Shown piece after piece: positions 20,033-30,310 of a DNA stretch of 60,000 nt (its first letter is position 1; every line of letters begins with the position of its first letter). The DNA comes from Symbiodinium natans. Its lineage: Eukaryota > Sar > Dinophyceae > Suessiales > Symbiodiniaceae. Location: assembly GCA_905221605.1 (NCBI GenBank), contig CAJNDS010002086.1, positions 177,501 to 237,500 of the forward strand, in the 5' to 3' direction. The notes below the pieces were generated by a model. That model saw only the letters and a list, made by a program, of their open reading frames with translations, was not told the DNA's origin and did no database searches. The position numbers and the translations under genes were made by a program.

Positions 20033-20695
20033 ATGTTTTGTGAGTTAAACCTACATCTCCAGCCCAACGATCTATGGTTCTTGTCTTTGCTCATAGCAAA
20101 TCGCCTACTTGTCCAGATGGTCAGATTTCCGCATCTGACGCGCCCTTTCCAGACGGTTCCTTCCTGTATGCATGTCTCCATCGTTAAGAAAGCTGGCCTG
20201 GCACTTGCAAAAGTTTCCTGGACATCCAGCACGGCAATGCAGACGTTCCTTCCAGCCCTCGCTGGCTACAGGTGGGTTCCCGTGCTGGGTGAACCGCGCT
20301 GCGTTTTGCCACTGCTGCAACGTGATGGATGCTTGTCCGGAAACATGCGCAGGTGGACTCGGACTCTCGCATTCTCACCGTACTCTTGCAAGTCTGTCGT
20401 GAGGAAAGACGGTTTGATAGCCTGCAGTGCACTCAAGCGACGTGGGCGGTGTGATGTGCCAGCAGAGTTGGGACAAGTTTGGGCAGTCTCAGCTGGCAAG
20501 TGCCAGACTTGTGCAGTAGCGGTAGATGGTCGGCTCACCTGTCTTAAATATGGGCAATGTGATGTGCCAGCAGATGTGGGACCAGTTTTGGCAGGCTCAG
20601 CTGGTGGTGGTCATACCTGTGCAGTGCGGGCAGATGGTCGGCTCTTCATTTTTGGATGCAATAACTTGGGGCAGTGTGGTGTGCCCAACCGCTGA
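20033..20695 (+). pseudogene. RCC1-like repeat protein, decayed or partial
   Basis: Open frame of 220 codons. The last ~85 residues hold three RCC1-type repeats with G-x-C-D-V-P-A-(E/D)-(L/V)-G blocks followed by (T)CAV-x-x-DG-R-L and finally NNLGQCGVP. Such repeats fold into a beta propeller blade; many dinoflagellate RCC1-like proteins read QCDVP...HTCAVRADG. The first ~130 residues do not keep the repeat, and repeat-like text appears in another frame near 20240-20330, so the copy is probably frameshifted. No introns inside suggest a retrocopy. Confidence 0.55.
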
Positions 20696-21601
20696 TCATG
20701 CAGAAAAACGCATCGTGCCAACGCGACATGGACCAGCATAATCCATGCATATTTACATCACCGGCCTTGCCAGTCCAAGACCAACCGTTTTGGGGTTTCC
20801 GGTCTACACATGTCATCTGGCCATTGAAGGCTATGTTTCTCTGTCTCATCGGCTTCAAGCCTGTTGCATAGCGTATCCTTCCATGTTCGGATTGCTGTTT
20901 CTGGACAACCACACGTGACACGTGCCTTGGGGTTGGGGTGGGGGGGGGGGGGGTTGTCGCTTATTGCAAGAAACGAAAACGTAAGAGCAAAAGCATAGGC
21001 AGCACCCATGCAAAAACAAACGAAATGCAATAAAACGCAAGCAAAAACGAAGAAAAGCAACTATACACGAGAGTGAGAAACCAGGTTGCTTAACTTTAGG
21101 GTTCAGGTTTGCTACAATCATAGCTTTAGGGTTTAGGATTGCTACAGTCATAGCATTATTAATGAATCATGTTGTGGTTGTTAATTGTAGCGAAAATACA
21201 TACTCTACATACTACATAACTTCCTCGGTTGTCGTATGATAAAAATCACTCCAACCAATTCGCCAACAACCAAACCGTTCGCGCATTACCTCCTGTACTA
21301 TAAACTTGTTTGCTCATGGAACAGCCTTTAAACCTCGTAATAGCATGTTTAATGTTGTGTTCTGCGATTTCCTCTGCAACCTTCCTATATCGGAGAAACC
21401 GTTAATGGTAACATGGAAGAAGCAACGGTGACAGGTGACATACACCGTGATACATAAGACCTTCATGGTCTGGATAGTCTCTGATATTTACAAATTGCTT
21501 CAGTATCATTCGCAGTGTGTTATTTGACCTTTTGATTGTGTTTTTGTATTCTCGCCTGTCCGTATCTGCATCAATGTCGCAGTTACCATATTGTAAGTGA
21601 G

Positions 21602-21795
21602 TTATAGTTTTTTTGCACTTTGCTTAGAATTGAAATCAAGTGTTTTGCGTTCATCCAAACCTTCCATTGTTTCTATCATTTTCATACACTTAATGCACTT
21701 ATCATACTCACATACACTATGATATACATCAACAGGCAACTTGCTATTTGTTAACCTTGTTTTGCTCATTCCTTCGCACTTCCAACAACTTTACA
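21602..21795 (-). pseudogene. Short Cys-containing ORF in the AT-rich island
   Basis: Open frame of about 63 codons without ATG, with C-W-K-C and C-E-Y-D-K-C-I-K-C patterns suggesting a former zinc-binding segment. It follows the integrase relic on the same strand. Weak evidence. Confidence 0.25.
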
Positions 21796-21857
21796 TAGGT
21801 ATTATTTCTTTAGATGATTTTTCTTTAGAAATCGAAAGCCAAAGATTATTAAACTTG

Positions 21858-22662
21858 TCACAACTCAAACCGTAAATACTGCCTTTGATTACCTCCAAGC
21901 CTATAATCATTTTGACCTAACTTACTTTCAACATTTTCTATTGTAGAAATACTTTGGCTGTAATTTCCCACACTTTCTTTTTCATGTGGCTTTCGCTTCC
22001 TAAATGTTTTAACCTCATCGCCTACGTCTAATTCAGGATAAACGCAGTTCTTCTTTCCTTTCATTGTTAAAATAAACTTCACTTTTGAATTGATTACCGG
22101 GTTTTCGGAGTTCCTTTGGTGTAAATCTCGTTGCCGAGTGTTTCGTATGATTATTGCAGGTTAGCAATGTTTCTCATATGTCATCTGGCAATTGTATGTC
22201 TTCCTTTCCCCTTTACTTTCGGCTTCAAATCCTTTTGTTTAACATCTCTTTAGAAGTGCGGATGGCTCTTTCGGGGTGCGCCCTCGTTCGGTGATGTTCT
22301 ATGTTCTCATCCTTCAAATACTTGTGTATTGCCTCTTTGTTTAGCGCACCTTCACCAGCTGTATAAATTATTTCGGGCTTGTTTCCCTTTTTGTTTAAAC
22401 GCTCATTGATTCCACTTGCTACGTCTCCTTCTTGTTTGCTGTTTATCGGCACTGCATAAACTTGTCACAGACATCAAGCACCAACACCCCTGCCTTAAAC
22501 TTTGCTCTTTCAAATCGTTTAGAAAAAACACAACTCCATCTGATATTCATGCGGAATGAGGGCGATAAAACTGATAAAACTGTTTTGCCCACCGGCTTTC
22601 TTTTTTGTTCAACATTCTTTATAAACAAAATGTCGTTAATATCTCCCATTGTTATGGTTTAG
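21858..22662 (-). pseudogene. Retroviral-type (rve) integrase, frameshifted
   Basis: DNA-integration enzyme relic. Three consecutive - strand open frames (22443-22649, 22225-22452, 21858-22082) align with successive parts of an rve integrase. VLVLDVCDKFM and PINSKQEGDV come first, then KPEIIYTAGEGALNKEAI (the usual acidic residue before EGAL is altered), then IEHHRTRAHPERAIRTSKEM. An intervening stretch reads HTKHSATRFTPKE. The C-terminal part reads VGDEVKTFRKRK...YLRFEL, an SH3/chromo-like DNA-binding tail. At least one frameshift and several stops make it non-functional. Confidence 0.75.
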
Positions 22663-22807
22663 TCTTTCTCCCGTGCTTCCGCCAAAGTTCTGGGTTTGCT
22701 TCCGAAACCGGCCTAATCAAAATCTACAATCATTAGTGATTTTCTGTTTCTCGCTCATATAAAGAAGAAACAAGAAATAGTGGTTGAATGCAATTCATTA
22801 GAGATCA

Positions 22808-23089
22808 TCATTTTAAAGAGTTTGGCATCATCACTTTGTATTCGTTCATATCGAATGTTGGCGCTCCGCGTTTCTTTCCGCTAGGTTTCTCAGTAATGAT
22901 TTCGGTAATTTGCGTAGGCGTCTAGTCTTCTTCACCTAAATTTATCTCTTCTATGTGTTCCTTACTTCTCTTCTTTTGGTTGTGCCTGAAACTTGCTTCG
23001 CGCTTCTTTTGCATAAATTGTTCATTTTCCTTGCGCTTGGCATAGTATAGGCGCTGGTACAATGCCAGTTGTTGCTTTCTCGCATCCAT
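22808..23089 (-). pseudogene. Small basic ORF upstream of the integrase, one in-frame stop
   Basis: Begins with ATG (MDARKQQLALYQRLYYAKRK), is rich in Lys/Arg/Gln, and is interrupted by TAG at 22922-22924. The same frame continues for 38 codons through a KPSGKKRGAP motif to TGA. It lies in the same direction as the integrase and 146 bases upstream, so it probably belonged to the same element. Function unknown. Confidence 0.45.
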
Positions 23090-23756
23090 TTTCACATCCT
23101 CGGGACTTTGAAACGGTTCATATTACTATACTATAGTATACTATATGTAATGATGTTTTATCTTTATATATATATATCTCTCTCTTTCAAGGTATAGCCA
23201 GAAATCTTTATAAACATGTATTTAGAAAAATATTTTGTGTAGTAAAGAAATTTATTGTATATGAACAAAAATATGAAGCTTATTGGTATGTGGGAATGAG
23301 CACCCATCCAGTGGGAACAGCCGTTGCTGAGGGATCATGGCCAATTGCACAACGATGCATGTCAGTATAGTACCGATGTGGTAAACCAAAATCGTGTTAT
23401 CCCTAGCCCAAATTCTGAAGCCTGATGACAAGTCGAGCTTAGCGTTGCTCAAGGAACTTCCTCTTCATGGGGACCAGCACGGCGCTCATTGGCCATGGGG
23501 CCCTTTCCAGGCCTCGTGACACGGTGTCACACAGGGTTCAAACTCAGGATGGATGAGGTCAAGAACCTCAGTGCGGCTGCCAGCTGCAAAACATATGGCA
23601 TACTTGTCGACATGCTGGTAGAGCGTGCCGATACGAATGTGAGGTGAGGGTTTGCCGTTGCCTTTAAAATGGGTGGTTTCGTTTTCGAGGCATGTTGTTT
23701 GCAGCACCCTGTGCGATCGATCGCCGGCTGCACCTATTGTGTGTAATTTAAATTGA

Positions 23757-23880
23757 TGTATATATATATATATATATAATATGTATGTATATAAATATAA
23801 ATATACATATAAATATAAATAAAGAAATAAATAAATAAATAAATATATATATATAAATAAATAAATATATATATATATAG
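23757..23880. repeat. TA-rich microsatellite
   Basis: TATATA, AAATATAAAT and AAATAAAT units. Similar TA tracts at 14318-14372, 27536-27631 and 28430-28502. Confidence 0.9.
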
Positions 23881-23944
23881 AATGCGATTGTTTGAGGGGG
23901 TTCATGTTCAATAGGCGCATTTAGTAAACGGAGACTTGCAGTAG

Positions 23945-25003
23945 CAGCATATGCCGGATGTTTGGCATGGACACCTAGCCCTGGAGACCCAGCCCTCGGC
24001 TCCACTGTGCCCTGGAGGCCCCGAAGCAATGCAAACTCACATCTAGGGTTTAGGGATAAAAATAGGGTTGTGATGTTCCTGGACGCCTCCACCACTTCCA
24101 TGCTTTCGTATCTTCGCGCAAGTCCAGCGCAGGTCCCAAACCTCAGATGAAATTCCCTAAGCCCTAAACCCTAAACCCGAAGCCTAAAGCACGGGAGGTC
24201 TGCAGACACGCCCGGTGGGGAGATCCGGCTACACCCCCTCCTCATGGGCCGGGTCCCTTCATGGAGCTTTGTTTGCTTGCAAGTGTAGGGCCTTCGTGCT
24301 GAGGACTTGCCTTTGCAGGTTTAGGGGTTTGTGGCTTAGGGTTGAGGGTTTAGGGTTCAGACTTGTCTCGCAAAAAAGGGATAAGACTTTACTTCCTGTC
24401 AGACTTTTTGGAGCCCTTGACTGTCGGAGGATGAGTTCGTCCCTTGCGGGTGCAGGCTGTCAAAGCAGGGTAAAGCAGGGGGATGTCTACACTTAGTCGC
24501 CCTAAACCCTAGACCCAGCAGCGCAGCACGACTTAGAATCGCCGTGCCGCCCTTCATCCCAAATGTGACGGAATCGACACACAGCCAAAAGCCCTAAACC
24601 CTAGACCCTGCGGGGTGGGGGGTTGCTTGGCTGGCTGCACTAGCGTGAAGCCTGAAGCCTGCAGAGAGTGCTTGCAGAAACCCAACGACGCAGTGAGGCC
24701 TGGCATTTGCTTTCATGATCAGCCTGGGCTTCTGGATGTACAACTACGAGGAGAATGGAAGGAATAGGGGGCACACAGGGTTTTTGTTTTGAGATTTGGG
24801 TTTGATGACTTTCGCTCCTCCGACGGGTTGCAGTTGGGGCTTGGGTTGCAGGGGTTCAGGGTTCTAGGGGAGAGTGCAAACACTTCTTACGTCTTAAGCC
24901 GATAGACCCCATGACAGGTTGAGCGGCTGGAAGTGAAGAGACGAAGACGCATGGCTAGCATGGCTAGGGAACGGGCTCGGGAGTCTACACCGCGTAGCTC
25001 ATA
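23945..25003 (+). CDS. Unknown protein with one membrane segment, seven-exon gene
   Basis: Compact + gene inferred from successive open segments with AG acceptors. 23945-24040: AAYAGCLAWTPSPGDPAL. 24070-24135: MFLDASTTSMLSYLRASPAQ, then GTCCCA. 24206-24285: DTPGGEIRLHPLLMGR, between CTGCAG and GTGTAG. 24359-24430: GIRLYFLSDFLEPLTVGG. 24517-24590: SSAARLRIAVPPFIPNVTES. 24693-24765: GLAFAFMISLGFWMYNYEEN (membrane helix). 24917-25003: VERLEVKRRRRMASMARERA then SS and TAA. The basic tail after a helix fits an integral membrane protein. No family recognised. Exon edges are estimates. Confidence 0.5.
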
Positions 25004-25520
25004 ACGCAGGTCATGAGTTCGACGTGTTCTTGAAGTGGTTCGCCTATGCAACAAGCATACTATATTCGCATTTCATAGGTGTTGATGGCTAAGTAGTTTG
25101 GAGCACGGCCCTCGGCATGTCCTGTCACACGGTTTCTGCCTGAGATAAAGCCGGGCAGACAGAACACAAACCCACGGACCGTGCATTCGGGGGACTTTTC
25201 CCTGCCCGCTGCTTAGTGTCGGTGGGAGGACCTGCCGGGTGAGTGGATAGACGCGCGGGAGTCGAGGAGGAAGATTCACGCCATTTGCCTCCCGGCTACC
25301 TACTTGTAGGGCTTGGGCGGGGGGAGGTGTGCTGTATAGGAGCCGCTTGGAGGCTTCAGTGATAGTAGGCCACCTCTTCCCCTTGGCCCCGGCGTCTCTG
25401 AAGTCTCGGCCGGTCCCTGCTCTCGAAAACTCGCATCCGAAGCCTATGAGAATCCTTCATCCAGCCGGGAATCCGCATTCTCAAGTATCCCCTAACCCCT
25501 AAACCCTAAACCCTAAACCC

Positions 25521-25672
25521 TACGTATACTCTGTTCCTCCTTTCCCCCCTCGCCCGACTCACCGATGATGAGTTTCGTGGTGACTTCTCATTCAAACCTC
25601 GTGCTCGTCTCACGCTACTCGCTGGGGACCTGCAGTGCGCTTCAATTCCCATTTTGGGCAGCAAAATCCTAA
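25521..25672 (+). CDS. Exon between telomere-type arrays
   Basis: Open frame TYTLFLLSPLARLTDDEFRG, then DFSFKPRARLTLLAGDLQ and IPILGSKI. It begins right after a CCCTAAA array and ends at another. Family unknown. Confidence 0.45.
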
Positions 25673-25689
25673 AACCCTAAACCCTGAAC

Positions 25690-25908
25690 AAGCGGTGTTT
25701 GGGACATTCGGGCTCAGGGCAATGGGGTTCAGGATGGATTGGTGCCCTGTGTTCTTTGGCTGCGCTGTGATACCACACTCCTTTAGTTGGAAATGTGCCG
25801 CCTGCCAGGGCGCATGATAGTTTAGAGGCCCCCTTGTTCCTGTGGTCCTTGTTAGGAGGTTTCTGCTCCACGGGCTTATGGTAAGGGCGGATTGTTTCAG
25901 GAAGTTTC
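25690..25908 (+). CDS. Exon(s) before a palindromic element
   Basis: First VFGTFGLRAMGFRMDWCPVF then FGCAVIPHSFSWKCAACQ to about 25810. Then, in another frame, RGPLVPVVLVRRFLLHGLMV and RADCFRKFPK up to the element at 25908. Family unknown. Confidence 0.35.
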
Positions 25909-26016
25909 CCAAAGAGCCCAATACCCCTTAGTTAAGGAATATACTTTAAATCATATGAAGGATCTCTATATAGATCAAGGTATATTCCTTAATTAAGGGG
26001 TATTGGGCTCTTTGGG
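25908..26016. repeat. Palindromic element family A, variant copy 3
   Basis: Shares the inner arms (CCCCTTA-TTAAGGAATATA) but has different outer arms (CCCAAAGAGCCCAATA). Lies between two open exons. Confidence 0.85.
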
Positions 26017-26300
26017 TTTATCGTGCTCCTGAAGCTCACTCAATGTTCCAAAGTTCGCCGCCTCTCGCGGGCAAGTGCTAGAATAGATGGCAAGCCAGCG
26101 GCTCTAAGCCAAGGGCTGTGATAGGGTTCATAGTACTACAGTGTGATCTCAAGGTGGACATCATTTGCTACGGTCTCAAAGAGGGGAGTGAGTCCTAAAC
26201 CCTAAACCCTAAACCCTAAACCCTAAACCCTACAAAGAGGGGAGTGAGTCAATAATAAGATGCGTGAGCCTCAGCCCAACACCGCGGGGCAATGTGCAGC
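26017..26300 (+). CDS. Exons after a palindromic element, one interrupted by a CCCTAAA array
   Basis: From the right end of the element: GFIVLLKLTQCSKVRRLSRA then SARIDGKPAALSQGL. Next, CDLKVDIICYGLKEGSES to 26194. The array at 26195-26232 and a perfect 18-bp copy of the preceding sequence follow, and the frame continues IIRCVSLSPTPRGNVQRLGR to TGA. Family unknown. Confidence 0.45.
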
Positions 26301-26662
26301 GCTTGGGTCGTTGAGTGTCGAAAGGTCAGGCCACAGGAGCCGCTTTGGCCACTTGACTTGACAGTCTAGGGTTTAGGGTTTAGGGTTTAGGGTTTAGGGT
26401 TTAGGGGTTAGGGGTTAGGGTTTAGGGTTTAGGGTTTAGGGTTTAGGGTTTAGAGGTTGTTGCTTGGGTTTTTTTGCGGCTTTTTGCATCCGTGTGTGGA
26501 ACAAGTCGCACGAAAACAGAAGCAATTTCGAGACGCACGCTCTGAACCTCAGGTTGAAACCGGAATCGGGGTAGCAACTCTTTGGGACTGCAACACGGCA
26601 CTCTAGGCCAAACTATAGGGTTTAGGGTTTAGGGTTTAGGGTTTAGGCTTTGCACGCTTTGA

Positions 26663-26731
26663 GCCGTTTTGGGGGAACTTGCGAAGGCTGAGCTGCACCG
26701 TACGCTGCATGGGAGATGTGCCTTTGCCTTG
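26663..26731 (+). CDS. Exon left of a palindromic element
   Basis: FEPFWGNLRRLSCTVRCMGD then VP, ending at the element 26732-26930. It follows a TTTAGGG array. Confidence 0.4.
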
Positions 26732-26930
26732 GGAACCCAAATGAGCCCTAAAGTTGGGACCAGAAACCCTAAACTATTCTAATCCGTAGTTACTAGGGTA
26801 TATGAACCATAAACCCTTTTAGGGTTCATAGTTGTTCGGGTATATGAACCATAAACCCCTTGGAGGGTTCAGAGTTATTAGGGTATATGAACCATAAACC
26901 CCTTTAGGGTTCATTTGGTTCTCAAGGTGA
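26732..26930. repeat. Palindromic element family B, copy 5, internally amplified
   Basis: The right arm (GTATATGAACCATAAACCC...AGGGTTCA) is present three times in tandem. Confidence 0.85.
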
Positions 26931-26939
26931 CAAGGTGAG

Positions 26940-27032
26940 AGTGAGAAGGTGTGCTACACGTTGGGTCAATCATGGAGCCTGGTGCTTGCGATTGCCGAAG
27001 AGGTAGCAAAAGAGGCACCCAACCTCAGCTGG
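26940..27032 (+). CDS. Exon right of a palindromic element
   Basis: ESEKVCYTLGQSWSLVLAIA then EEVAKEAPNLSW, ending at a TTTAGGG array. Helical text; family unknown. Confidence 0.5.
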
Positions 27033-27154
27033 GGTTTAGGGTTTAGGGTTTAGGGTTTGGGGTTTGGGGTTCAGGGAGTTGGGGAAATCAGCCTGGAGCC
27101 TCAAGATCTTTGAGCCTTAACAAGCGCACTCGCAGCGCAATGTTTAAACCCACG

Positions 27155-27245
27155 CTGTTAGCAAGGCCGCGGCAGGCTACATCGTGAACTACCAGGCTCG
27201 TCGCATATACCGCTTCCTTCTGGAGTTTCTGCGGCATAGGGCTAG
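27155..27245 (+). CDS. Exon, helical basic segment
   Basis: HAVSKAAAGYIVNYQARRIY then RFLLEFLRHRA. Possible acceptor GCTGTTAG. Next open stretch FWLLTNLHKIEHGSMVVFI at 27418-27474 may follow it. Confidence 0.45.
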
Positions 27246-27830
27246 GCATGTTTAGTGTTAGGGTTTTTGGATGCAGGATACCAGGCTGCCAGTTGCAATG
27301 TGTAGCTTTGGGCTGCACCCCTAACCCCTAAACCCTAAACCCTAAACCCTAAGCCCTAAGCCCTAAGCCCTAAGCCCTAAACCCTAAACCCTAAACCCTA
27401 AACCCTGTTCTGTTTTGGCTGCTCACGAACCTGCACAAGATCGAGCATGGCAGCATGGTCGTTTTCATTTAGCGGGGTTCAGCAAGCTTCCTCAAATTGC
27501 ACCCGTGCCCCCCTAGGAACCTGAATGATACACATGGCTATATAAATATAGATATAAATATATATGTATATATATATATCTGTATACATACATATAAATA
27601 TATATTTATATTTATATTTATATTTATATATGACTTGCGCTGCGGACCGATTGGGGTTGCCTTCCTTTGACCGTGCCAAGCCTTCAACTTTCAGTGTTGA
27701 TAGGGCTCAGTATCACTGCAGAGGTTTGGCTGCTTCCGGCCCCCGCTTTCGCAGTAGGCACACCATGGAGCCCTTGAGCCCCAAACACCCTAAACCCCAA
27801 ACCCTAAACCCTAAACCCTAAACCCTAAAC

Positions 27831-27989
27831 GCAGCACGCCTTGCTGGTAGGCCCACACAAGCGCTGGTGAAGCGCTCTTTGCTGTCTCAAGCTCCTGGGC
27901 TAATGGTTTTGGTGTTGGTTTTTGGTGCTTGTGCGTTCCTGGGCTTAAAAAGCCCTGGCGTCAACCATGACTGGAGTCTAGAATTCTAG
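27831..27989 (+). CDS. Exon with transmembrane helix and stop
   Basis: Starts right after a CCCTAAA array: AARLAGRPTQALVKRSLLSQ, then LMVLVLVFGACAFLGLK (membrane helix), then SPGVNHDWSLEF and TAG. Possibly the end of the gene that contains the preceding exons. Confidence 0.4.
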   Translation, partial: AARLAGRPTQALVKRSLLSQAPGLMVLVLVFGACAFLGLKSPGVNHDWSLEF

Positions 27990-28066
27990 AATGGGCAAAT
28001 GTGCTTTGGTTGTTGTCCTGCTTTACTATCATATCCTGCGCACCCTAAACCCTAAACCCTAAACCC

Positions 28067-28385
28067 CTTGCTGATGTCCTCAAGCCCCACAGCCTGTTTG
28101 CGAGACCAGTGCTTGTGGCGAAACTCAGTGAGCGATTGCTCGAGAAGCTGCTTAGGGTTTAGGGTTTAGGGTTTAGGGTTTAGGGTTAAGGTAGTTTCTC
28201 AGAGCCGGGCGAAGTGGCAAGCCTGTTGCAAAAGGGTTTAGGGCTTAGGGCTTAGGGTTTAAGTAGTTTCAGGCCTGGAAACAAAGGGTTGAGGGGGCCT
28301 TAAAAGCTGCAATTTTGGATCCTTCCAGATGGCCAAACCTCCCACGAAGCCCTCCAGGAAGGCCTGAATCCTTGACCCCAATGTA
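28067..28385 (+). CDS. Two exons, unknown protein
   Basis: 28067-28150: LADVLKPHSLFARPVLVAKL then SERLLEKL, framed by telomere-type arrays on both sides. 28267-28385: FQAWKQRVEGALKAAILDPS then RWPNLPRSPPGRPESL after GTTTCAG. Family unknown. Confidence 0.5.
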
Positions 28386-28386
28386 G

Positions 28387-28560
28387 GCGTCGGAGTAATT
28401 ACTGATCGTATTCCTTCATGGTCCCTCTATACATATACATATATATATATACATATATATATATGTATATACAAATATATGTATATATATATATATATAT
28501 ATTGTGCGAAAATAACTTCCCAAAACCCTATCCCAAATTTGATTAAGGCCCCTATAGAAC
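28387..28560. repeat. Element family E, copy 1 with AT microsatellite
   Basis: Matches TCATGGTCCCTCTATACATATAC and CCCAAAACCC...TTAAGGCCCC of the other copies; the centre has expanded into TA repeats. Confidence 0.7.
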
Positions 28561-28704
28561 GCCCTGGCCAAGCCAAAGGCTTCTCTGATGGCTTGGTGTG
28601 GCTACGCCTTGCTCACATCTACCTAGGCCAACGGGGCGACGTCAGCACAAACCCTAAACCCTAAACCCTTAACCCCAAACCCTAAACCCTAAACCCTAAT
28701 TCGT

Positions 28705-29031
28705 GTGCATGGTTTCTCTGGATTGCGCTTTCCAAAATCAGATGCCAAGCTGTTGGGCACGCAATGCGTTTTTGTGTCAGGTTTTCCTGCATCAAGCCCA
28801 AGGGGCTCGGGTCAGGGGCGCCTGCAAATCAGGTCATCCCAGTTCCTGAAACACTTTGCTGTTTGGCTAGGAGTTCTAGTTGGTTGCATCAAGCGTTGGA
28901 GGACTGTGGAACCGACTCCAAAAAGACGACCCACACCCATGTGTTTTGGAGGCAGGGTATCTGTGCAAGCAAGCCGCCAGGCTATGCATGCCTGGGCGGA
29001 TTGGCCGCCCAGGTGTTCATTGGCATCCTGA
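28705..29031 (+). CDS. 108-codon ORF, possible exon
   Basis: Contains RLQIRSSQFLKHFAVWLGVL then VGCIKRWRTVEPTPKRR, a hydrophobic patch followed by basic text, to TAG. Other frames here are also open. Family unknown. Confidence 0.35.
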   Translation: MHGFSGLRFPKSDAKLLGTQCVFVSGFPASSPRGSGQGRLQIRSSQFLKHFAVWLGVLVGCIKRWRTVEPTPKRRPTPMCFGGRVSVQASRQAMHAWADWPPRCSLAS

Positions 29032-29132
29032 AATATCGCCCCTCGGCATTCCGAGGTTCAGGAGTTTCGCCTGAGAGTGTATGGGCTTTGTGCGGAAACG
29101 CTTGCGGAGGGGGAAGGGTTCGTTTGCAGCTC

Positions 29133-29213
29133 CACACGATGAGAACGTCCATGCTGCCCGGGCATCCATTGTCCATAGTAGCCACGCCCACACGATGAGA
29201 ACGTCCATGCACC
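29133..29213. repeat. 22-bp direct repeat
   Basis: A 22-base phrase beginning CACACGATGAGAACG occurs twice, 57 bases apart start to start. Confidence 0.8.
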
Positions 29214-29514
29214 GGGACCATGGCCCAAGCGCGATGACAGTGCTGCGTGCCGCACACGTTTTTGCGACACGGAGCAATACAGTACAAGCCTTCTGAAATG
29301 CACAGGACCGACGGGAGGGAGAGCGATTTGCACTGCAAAATGTGCGCGGGACCTATCGGCGAGAGCGCGTCGAGTGACGCCAAAAATCTTCTTGCATTGA
29401 AACCGGGACCCGAAAACTGCAATCAAGCACATGCCTGGGCCTAGACATTAGGGCTAGTCAACAGATTTCGGGAACTTCCTGACTCATCAGCGCGCAGAGT
29501 AAACTGTTTGTTTC

Positions 29515-29640
29515 AACACAAGACTTGCGCCAAATGTCCAGGAATTCTTGTTGACGACAACGACGACAATGATGGCGAGTGGTCAGTTCATGAAGCTCTT
29601 GGCAACCTCGCTCCGCGGTCAAACTCGGGAGGGGCTTGCA
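29515..29640 (+). CDS. Exon with C-x-x-C and acidic run
   Basis: KTCAKCPGILVDDNDDNDGE then WSVHEALGNLAPRSNSGG. The opposite strand is also open. Family unknown. Confidence 0.3.
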
Positions 29641-29816
29641 GATTGGGGCCCTCGGGGATTCAAAGCGACCCTGCTGGTAGGACACATGGTTTAGGGCTTG
29701 GTCCAGTGGCAGAAAAAGGGTTTAGGGTTTAGGGACATGTGGTTGTCAATGGGAGGTCGCTTCTTCAAAGCCTGGTTTCGAGGTAGCTTCATACCTCAGA
29801 AGATGCGCCCAACTGC

Positions 29817-29925
29817 TTATTAAACTACTCTACACATCAACCAATTGTAACCGTACTCATAACCCACTTATAAGCCCCTCAAGTGCCCCAATACGGTTAT
29901 AAGTACAGTCATAAGTACAGCCGGA
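29817..29925. repeat. Element family H, copy 1
   Basis: CCAATTGTAACCGTACTCATAACC ... GGTTATAAGTACAGTCATAAG; reverse-oriented partner at 56826-56928. Confidence 0.75.
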
Positions 29926-30112
29926 CACACCGAACCCGAAACCCTAAACCCTAAACCCTAAACCCTAAACCCTGAACAAGCCAAACAACCTTGCCTACTT
30001 CAGCGAGTCAGCGAGTGTGAGAGTCGAAACCAACCCTAAACCCTAAACCCTAAACCCTAAACCCTAAACCCTAAACCCTAAACCCTAAACCCTAAACCCT
30101 AAACCCTGGTCA

Positions 30113-30179
30113 GGTTTATGGCATGGCCACCCTCAACCTGCTCATTGGCATCTGGTTGTGGAAGGCATGGCGCTCCCAG
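30113..30179 (+). CDS. Exon with transmembrane helix
   Basis: Between GGTCAG and GTAAAG: VYGMATLNLLIGIWLWKAWR then SQ. Clean splice signals at both ends and a clear hydrophobic helix. Family unknown. Confidence 0.6.
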
Positions 30180-30310
30180 GTAAAGAAGCCCCCAAGTTCG
30201 AAGCCCACGCCACCTGGGTTTAGGGTTTAGGGTTTAGGGTTTAGGGTGTAGGGAAGAAAGCCCTCGAAGTTGCGTTCGAAGCCCTCGCCACCCGGGCATT
30301 TTAAGGCCTG

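Larger units (their letters stand above)
21060..23260. mobile_element. AT-rich island: remains of an integrase-bearing element
   Basis: This stretch is much richer in A+T than its surroundings and has no TTTAGGG arrays inside apart from two short motifs at its left edge (about 21096-21137). On the - strand it carries a small basic ORF, then a broken integrase, then a short Cys-containing ORF. The content fits a degraded Polinton-like virus, LTR element or similar integrating element of a protist. The left edge follows a G run near 20940. Ends are not defined by clear terminal repeats. Confidence 0.6.

Noticed and set aside
24975-25030. tRNA-like phrases (GCGTAGCTCA…, GAGTTCGACG)
   Set aside because: No acceptor stem or anticodon arm can be formed, and the region is better read as the end of a coding exon.
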